From: Dasypus novemcinctus
Lineage: Eukaryota; Chordata; Mammalia; Cingulata; Dasypodidae
Assembly: GCF_030445035.2 (NCBI RefSeq)
Contig: NC_080688.1
Coordinates: 59,657,949-59,721,948 of the forward strand
DNA: 64,000 bases
Direction of reading: 5' to 3'
Below, piece after piece: positions 57,016-64,000 of this stretch. The position numbers and the translations under genes are program-made. A model generated the notes under the pieces. It saw nothing but the letters and a program-made list of their open reading frames with translations. It searched no databases and was not told the DNA's origin. The number at the start of each line of letters is the position of its first letter. Position 1 is the first letter of the stretch.

Positions 57016-58829
57016 TACGTTCTCTAAAAAATCCAAAAGTGGTAAGCCATTCTAAATAGAGCTTGTAAAAAGAGTAGAATGCAGAGGAAATAGCCTAATG
57101 GAAGAACATTTCATAAAGGACACCAGGATTACACTCTCAGAGAAAAATAAAAAATGTGAGGAAATTGAGTCATAGAAGTTAAGAAAGAGGGAATCTTGAG
57201 GGTGAAATAACTAATAAACCATAGATACCAGTGAGTTACAAGTAAATAGGAAATTGCCTAATTAGGCAAATAGGGAGTTATTGGCAGCTTTGCTGAACAT
57301 AGTTTCTCTAGAGCAGTGGGGTTTGAAATCAGATTACAGGGATAAGGAGATAAGGAAGGAGTAGCAGGAAATAGAGATAGGAAATATTAGTTATTTTTTC
57401 AGGAAGTACATCCACAGAGGCAAATGGGAAAATGGCTAGAGGGAAACTCTGGGTCTTAGAAAGAATTTTCAGGATTGGACCAGGTTATGAGGTAAGAGAA
57501 CCAATAAAATGGGAGAGGGGGTAAATGATGGAATAAGGTATCAGAACACATATAAAGGACTGGTGGAAGTCTTGCCTATGGATAAAATTTGCACCTAAAT
57601 TTTTCATAGGGAAAGAAATTATTCCCCTGTGTGTGTGTGTGTGTAAACATAGCTGACTATAACTTTGTGAGTAAGAGTAACTGAGAAAGTGAGGAAGATT
57701 CTACCTGGTAACTTCAATTTTCTGGAAGATATGAAAGACATTTTAAAAATTATTGTTAAAGCAAGGGATAGGGCATTGACATAAAGCTCAGTGAGTTATC
57801 TAAGATGTTGAATTAATTCTGCCTGAAGTTTTCATGATTAAATGCACTGGTGTTTCCTAACCTGCTGCTTCTGTGGGCCTTTAATTTTCATCTGGACTGT
57901 GCTTGCCCTTAATTTCAACTGGCTCCTCATCCTAATGTAACATTACCTGCTGAGTAGCAGCTCAACAAGGAACCTTTGCTGACCTGTGTCCTTCATGACT
58001 TCAATTAGTTCCTAAGCATCTTCTTCAGACAAACGTCATTAGCTTGCCTTTGATTAACTGCATATTCTTTACCTTTGTTGCAAATCATATATATTTTAGA
58101 TTATTTTCAGTGTCTTTATATCCCATATCTGTAAACTAGATAATCAACTAATTTAGCTTGGTTCTAGAAGAACCAAGGGGGTATTATACAAAAATTTCAA
58201 ATAAGAAGGCTGAAGAGTATCATTATGCTAATTATATATTTATAGGAAAAACAACAAAAAGTATTTATTTTAGTAGAACAATGATTATCTGTATTGTGCA
58301 TTCCTCCTTGTATATGAAAAAGTTACCCATCACTATGAATTCTGCTTTTGGCTTCTAATGAACATAGAAGAAGATGGAATTGCAGGGAATTTAGATATTA
58401 CACTGACCTTGGTACAAATGAAAAAGGGCTCTTGGCTTTAAGTTTAACAATTGGAGACAGGGTGCCACAAAATGTTAGTCAAGTTTAATGAATAAAGTTT
58501 TCTCTGTTGAATATAGTCAAATATTACTTAGAAAGTCAATAAGTTATAGTTCACTATGAGATACCCATACTTATTTCAGCCAATTATAAAAGGAAATAAA
58601 TCCTGGCCCCAATTTAAAAACCTATTACAAAGCTCTGGTTTTTGGGGGGATAATTCTTACTGTAAAAAACACTCCTTTCATAACCACCTCAACCTCTTTA
58701 AGAACATGGAAATGCTAATTGTAGCTCATTATGTCAATCCAATCCAATTTTTTCCTGGTTTTAAAGACTGCATGATAATCTAGCTTGAATTTTCCTATTG
58801 ATTAACATAAAGTAAGATGAGCTTTCACT
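57016..58829. other. No gene seen
   Basis: Unique AT-rich DNA with a short GT run (about 57,631-57,645). No frame of more than 75 codons is present. Confidence 0.45.
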
Positions 58830-58957
58830 CATATGCTGTACCCATTTCCATTTCTGTGCTTTTGGTCATGTTTTTCCCATGTCTGGAATGTCTTTCTCAA
58901 CAATATGCTTACCCAAATCTTTCCATCCTTAAAGGGTAAGCTAAAAGTCCACAACTT
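58830..58957. mobile_element. L2-like relic, split by the L1 insertion
   Basis: 'catgtctggaatgtctttct' and 'ccatccttaaagggtaagct' resemble the 3' region of L2. The wording continues after the L1 from 62,161 ('aaggtttcttgacctacctc') to about 62,230, so the L1 landed inside this relic. Confidence 0.5.
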
Positions 58958-58972
58958 CATTAAAGGTTTCTT

Positions 58973-61900
58973 TTTTTTTTTTTTTTTTAATTTTTTTTTA
59001 TTGTTGAAATCAAATTTTTTTTTATTGACTTTGTAATAATATTACATTAAAAATATATATGTGAGGTCCCATTCAACCCCACCCCCCCACCCCCCCTCTC
59101 CCCCCCCCAACAACACTCGTTCCCATCATCATGACACATCCATTGGATTTGGTAAGTACATCTTTGGGCACCTCTGCACCTCATAGACAATGGTCCACAT
59201 CATGGCCCATACTCTCCTCCATTCCATCCAGTGGGCCCTGTGAGGATCCACGATGTCTGGTGATCACCCCCGAGGCGCCATCCAGGGCAGCTCCACGTCC
59301 CAAATACGCCCCCACCTCTTATCTCTTCCTGCCCTTCCCCATACCCATCGTCCACCATGTCCACTTTTCCCAATCCAATGCCACCTCTTCTATGTGGACA
59401 TTGGATTGGTTGTGTCCATTGCACCTCTATGTCGAGAGGAGGCTCAGATTCCACATGGATGCTGGCTGCCATCCTCCCATTTTCAGTTGTAATCACTCTA
59501 GGCTCCATGGTGTGGTGATTGTCCTTCTTCAACTCCATCTTAGCTGAGTGTGGTAAGTCCAATAAATCAGATTGTAGGTGCTGGAGTCTGTTGAGGCTCA
59601 GGACCTGGCTATCACATTATCAGTCCAGAGATTCAAATCCCCTAACTATATCTTAAACCCCAACGTTAACTGCACCTCCAGCAGATTAGTATGAAAGTCT
59701 TATGAAGGGAGATCCCATCTGAGTCCAGATTCATCACACATAAACACCATTTCCAGAGAGGGGCCATCTGCCCTGGTAGTAAACCCCATCGGCCATGACC
59801 ATAACTCTCATGGGTCTCTTTAGCCTTCATAGGAACCAATATCTGGGGGTTGTATCTGCTTTATCTGTCTCTCTGACTCTGCTCAGTTGTGCATGAGGGC
59901 AATCCTTCTGCCAGCCTCCAGACTCTTTTTTAGAAACTCGTAGCCATATAAACTCATTTCTCCTTTCCATTTCCCCCTTACTTTAGGTCAAACAGCATTT
60001 TAAAGTCATGTTGTTTTATGTAGACATGGATATTCTGTTGATCCGCATTGAACCTTCCATATAAGGTCCTTTTCCAGTTGCATCATCAGTTGGTATTTGA
60101 TAGTGGTCCCTCGTTGCCAGGGAGGCTCATCCCTGGGTGTCATGTCCCACGCTGGAGGGAAGGCATTGCATTTACATGCTGAGTTTGGCTTCGAGAGTGG
60201 CCACATTTGAGTAACATGAAGGCTTACAGGAGGAAATTCCCAGGCACAATGTTGCTCTAGGCCTTGTTCTTGTTTTAGGTTTATCAGCTCACAAGCATAG
60301 TCATTAGCATCAGGGGCTCACTGTTGAACCCTCACTCCCTCCCGGTCCCCGCCGCTGTACCTGGGAGACTATCGCTGCTCCCCTAGGGACCACGACAGAG
60401 CACCACTGGCCAGGAACCCAGTACCCCCCCTGCTGGGTTTTTAATTGTTGCCACTATGAGTATATCCAATCATTACCATGCACCCTGGACATATGTTCTG
60501 TACAGCTCCCTGTCAGCCATATATCACCTGTCATTGGTATCCCATACCAGTATCCCTCCATTGCCATTGTTGAAACACTCTGTGATCCAGAACTCCCCGA
60601 AATTTGAAGCCCAATATAATGTCATGGTCCCTTACTAGGGAATGGCATATAGCGATGGGTTTAAAGGATAGATAAAGAACTTGGATAAAGTTAGATAAAG
60701 AACTTAGATAAAGAATGTTGACTTGAAAAAATTCCACATCCTATCCTTTCCCCCCCCCCCCTAATTATTCAGCGTTTCTTCGTAGGAGTCCTAGACCACA
60801 GCAATGCATATATATAATATACAGCACTCCCATACATCCACCACAACACCTTTTTCCTTCCACAGTGATACTCTTACACCCTATTCACATCATATTTACT
60901 TAAGGTGATGTACAGAGTCTGAGATATTAGCTTTCTAACATGGTAATATCTGTGCTTACATTATGGTGCATACTTTAGGATACACAGTTCTTTACATTTT
61001 TAGTTCTCCTATGTTTTACATTATGGTTTACATTATCAGTCTGTCGTCTCCTATATGTTATGGTGTAATATTACATGTTTTATATCCATCCTTGTGTACT
61101 CTCAAGAAACTCCTCCCTTGCCCCCCATTTACTTTGGTTCCACACATTTAACGTCCATTTTCCCTTCCACCTTGGTGCCCACAGTGACAGTGAACCTCCG
61201 TTTCCTGAGGAGCCACTTCCAGAGATAGATGGAATAGTGTTTAGGGCCTAACTTGCTCATCTGCCCCAATGCCCTGGGAGCCACCCTTTCTCTCGAGGGA
61301 TAGAGTTCCCTCTATTTGGTGGCATTAGTCCTCCCCAGGATGTGGGTCCACCCCCACTCTCACTACTTGGGATTCTACCCCATGGTGTCACCCACTCTGG
61401 CAGAATGAGCATTTAGACATTCCCCAGGAGCCCGTCCTGCATCAGACCCTCCCCTCCGAGCATTCTAAACAGGTAACCCTCTTTATTATATTTTGATATT
61501 ATTTTCTCGGCATTTTACTCTCCACCACCTCCTAACCCTCTCCTGTGTTCGTATGCTACCCCTCCCTCCCCCCACTTTTGGGCAACATTACCCAACCGTC
61601 CCTCCCCAGCCACCCTCAAACCCGTAAAGCCCCAACCAAAGGCAACCCCTTGCCCCCATTTTATCTCTTCTTTGTGTTCATACTTACCACCATCTCGTCT
61701 TAATTCCACCCCTGCAGACATCGGCTCATATCCTTCCTCCACCCTCCGATTTCCTGTAAGCCTATCGTTCAGTCTCTTGCTATCTAGGGCAGCTTGTTTA
61801 TTTCATATCATTGAGGTCATGTAGTATTTGTCCTTCAATGTCTGGGTTGCTTCACTCAACATAAGGTTCTCAAGATTCATCCATGTTATCACATGTGTTT

Positions 61901-62160
61901 GTAGTGTGTTTGTTCTTACAGCCGAGTAGTATTCCATTGTGTGTATATACCACATTTTATTGATCCACTCATCTGTTGATGGGCATTTGGGTTGATTCCA
62001 ACTTTTGGCAATAGTGAACAATGCTGCTATGAACATTGGTGTACATATATCGGTTTGTGTCCTTGTTTTCAGTTCTGCTGGGTATATACCCAGCAGTGGT
62101 ATTGCTGGGTCATATGGCAAATCTATGGCTAGTTTTTTGAGAAACCGCCATACTGTCCTC
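58973..62160 (-). mobile_element. 5'-truncated L1, minus strand, with 15-bp TSD
   Basis: A perfect duplication, cattaaaggtttctt, lies at 58,958-58,972 and 62,161-62,175. The T-rich run at 58,973-59,030 is the poly(A) tail of the minus-strand element. The insert contains a 3' UTR of about 2.83 kb with the same order of blocks as the L1 at 44.4-52.4 kb, then the C-terminal part of ORF2. The G-rich strand near the 3' end appears here as C runs at 59,077-59,108. Truncation falls in ORF2 at about 62,160. Confidence 0.93.
61803..62120 (-). pseudogene. L1 ORF2p C-terminal remnant, 105 codons open
   Basis: The open remnant reads [18 protein letters not shown] and on to the ORF2 stop. It is close in sequence to the ORF2 end at 44,070-44,387, with fewer than ten percent differences by eye. 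It is cut off by 5' truncation and lacks both enzyme domains. Confidence 0.88.
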
Positions 62161-62230
62161 CATTAAAGGTTTCTTGACCTACCTCAAAACCAATTTACAA
62201 TTTTTCTGAACTCTGCTACATGTAGGGATT

Positions 62231-63639
62231 ATAAATCACAAATTTGTTCTTATCAAAGACTTCATTTACAAATAATTTATTTAGCCTTTCATATGTATTA
62301 AGTGGTGGGATAGTCTCTTGGGAGACCAAAAAATATTACATAATTCTTGTTTTCACTTAATTTTATTTCTTTAACCTTTCACTATTTATACCTATATTAT
62401 CTTTTTCCAAAATAAATGATCACTTCTTTAAAAATCAGAATCAGAATTTTACAGTACCCAGGACAATCCTGTGCATTAAGGAGATGCTCAGCAGATGCTT
62501 CTTGGTTGGCTGATTGATTGCTTCATTAAGTTCAATGTCAGAGTTTGATTGGAGGAGCCACTTTTGTTCACATTTTTAGCAACAGCAGGCAGCAAGTTAA
62601 CATAAATATATGTACTGACTTTTCATTATTTAGAGAGGTTTTGTTCACCTTAAATATAAATACTTTCAGTGCTCATACCTGTTCATTTCACTTTGCCAAG
62701 TGTTCAAAGATAAAATTAGATCAATTAAGAGTGTTATTATATGGGGCAACTCTTCTGAATTGCAGAACTACTCTAGGAATATTTTCTTAACATTTCATCC
62801 ATCTTCATTTTCATAGTCTTATGAGAATACGTTCAACAGCAAGTTGTTCATTTTAATTTCATGAGTATCTTAAAAAAAAAGAGTTCTTCACAAAGTATTA
62901 GATTTTAAAAGCATCATGTTGAAGTAAGATTGACTCATTTAAGAGTCCGAATAGAAGAGGGATGAAGCCCAACATGAACAAAGCGGGAAGTATAGGCCAC
63001 AAAATCCAATTTCCTCCAGTAAATTACTGTGTGCAGATAACAGCAAACAGGTCATTTAAACAGACTAGATGAGCCATTTATCCATTGTTCAGAGTTAGCG
63101 AAATTCATTGCACCCTAGGAACATCCTGGTTATTGACGCAATTTAACTCGTTTGTCATTTATCAAGAAGTTACTAGTTTAAGGGAACTAGTTTAGGGAGT
63201 TTTTCCCGAATCAGGAATTGCTCCCAGGAAGTAGATCTGAAGGATCCAACACTAAATATGATTATTAGATGGTCTCAATCAGTTAGCCAACGTATTTCAA
63301 TAAGGTCTGTTTTCCGAATTGTAGGAATGATACAGAGTGTCATTAGTAAATTGCAAGTGTTTTAAGAACATGCATTACCTCCAAATCCTCAGTTATATAC
63401 TCTCATGGCATATTTGTGTTGATAATTTTTCTTTATGATGTTATGGTAAATTTCTTATAGATACAGATCATATATATTATACCTCGATTTTATTTCCAAG
63501 AATGCTGAAATCAGGGTAGTAGCTCAATAAAAGTATGTTTATTGGTTGACCTAGATTAACAAATCGCCTTAGTGAAATTTCTTTTTCCACTGGCTTTGAA
63601 GGGAGCAAGACATCATGCTAGACAAGGGAATCATATCTT
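62231..63639. other. No gene seen
   Basis: AT-rich unique DNA. A short piece near 62,455-62,520 may be an L2/MIR scrap. No coding signal is visible. Confidence 0.45.
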
Positions 63640-63835
63640 CTGTAAAGTATAGAAATAAGTATTTTGGCTTTGTGGATCAGTCCATCTCTGTGTCACCTAC
63701 TCATCTCTGCCATTTAGTATGAAAGGAGCCATAGATGATATGTAAATGAATGGGAATGGCTGTGTTCCAATAAAACTTTATTTACATAAACAGACACTAT
63801 AGACTGTATTGTGCCAGCCTCTGCCCTAGACCATT
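63640..63835. mobile_element. hAT (Charlie-like) DNA transposon fragment
   Basis: 'gtaaatgaatgggaatggct' followed by 'gtgttccaataaaacttta' and 'tttacataaacagaca' is the well-known internal wording of a widespread mammalian hAT MITE, with 'ttttggctttgtggatcagt' at the left. The terminal repeats are eroded. Confidence 0.65.
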
Positions 63836-64000
63836 CCTTGGACATCTTTGAATTCCATTTTAATCTTCTGTTATCGGAAATATAAGACTCAGGTATTATA
63901 TAGTCAATTGTTTTTAAAAGGGAGAACCAATACTTGACTGTCTTACACAAAGTCAGACTAGCCAATTGCTGGGTGAATTTTATGATGTGACTGAGGAAAG
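63836..64000. other. No gene seen
   Basis: Unique sequence to the window end. The minus-strand 83-codon frame at 63,714-63,965 lies largely over the hAT fragment and is not supported. Confidence 0.45.

Noticed and set aside
57631..57646. Short GT dinucleotide run
   Set aside because: It is too short to call a notable microsatellite.
1..64000. CRISPR arrays, bacterial operons, tRNA or rRNA genes
   Set aside because: None is present. tRNA-like boxes occur only in SINE heads, and the sequence is plainly mammalian nuclear DNA.

Overview
This is a stretch of placental-mammal nuclear DNA, most probably from an armadillo (Xenarthra, Dasypus-like). The best lineage marker is the tRNA-derived SINE at 33,742-34,170, whose head and body match the armadillo DAS-SINE type. 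Related SINEs lie at 15.8 and 16.8 kb. No host multi-exon gene, RNA gene or CRISPR array is visible. The window is a gene-poor region built from layers of retrotransposons. The only intact host-type reading frame is an intronless EEF1B2 retrocopy.

Layout: 1-4.7 kb is a dead L1. 4.78-5.83 kb is a minus-strand EEF1B2 retrocopy with a complete 225-codon frame, an 11-bp target-site duplication and, unusually, its own upstream TATA region. 5.8-21.4 kb is mostly unique DNA with small old repeats (a hAT MITE with 8-bp TSD, MIR, MLT1-like and MER5A-like pieces), DAS SINEs, and two solo gammaretrovirus-like LTRs, each with a 4-bp TSD. 21.4-30 kb holds old L1 relics interrupted by a minus-strand ERVL/MaLR-type element with two LTRs and a leucine-type primer site, and by a short young L1 tail. 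A Tigger-like MITE sits at 31.2 kb.

31.5-52.9 kb is a nested stack: an old L1 received a DAS SINE and then a younger L1 with a tandem-monomer promoter. That L1 was later split in its long 3' UTR by a 5.05-kb endogenous retrovirus (44,905-49,954) with a perfect 6-bp TSD. The provirus has a betaretrovirus frame (lysine-tRNA primer site, short-R LTR layout, matrix and start of capsid) and a gamma-type envelope (CWLC and CX6CC motifs). Downstream of that envelope is a second block that looks like the relic of a different, beta-type transmembrane envelope subunit. Most of gag, all of pro and pol, and the start of env are missing, and the frame is broken, so the copy is defective.

53.06-54.41 kb is a minus-strand CIB2 processed pseudogene. 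54.8-57 kb is another old L1 with an unclassified LTR-like insert. 58.97-62.16 kb is a minus-strand 5'-truncated L1 with a 15-bp TSD, inserted into an L2-like relic. The window ends with a hAT fragment.

The sequences do not form a working pathway. The observations most worth following are the double-envelope provirus, the promoter-bearing EEF1B2 retrocopy and the monomeric L1 promoter with its roughly 2.9-kb 3' UTR. All family names come from reading the sequence and remembered family features; no database search was run.
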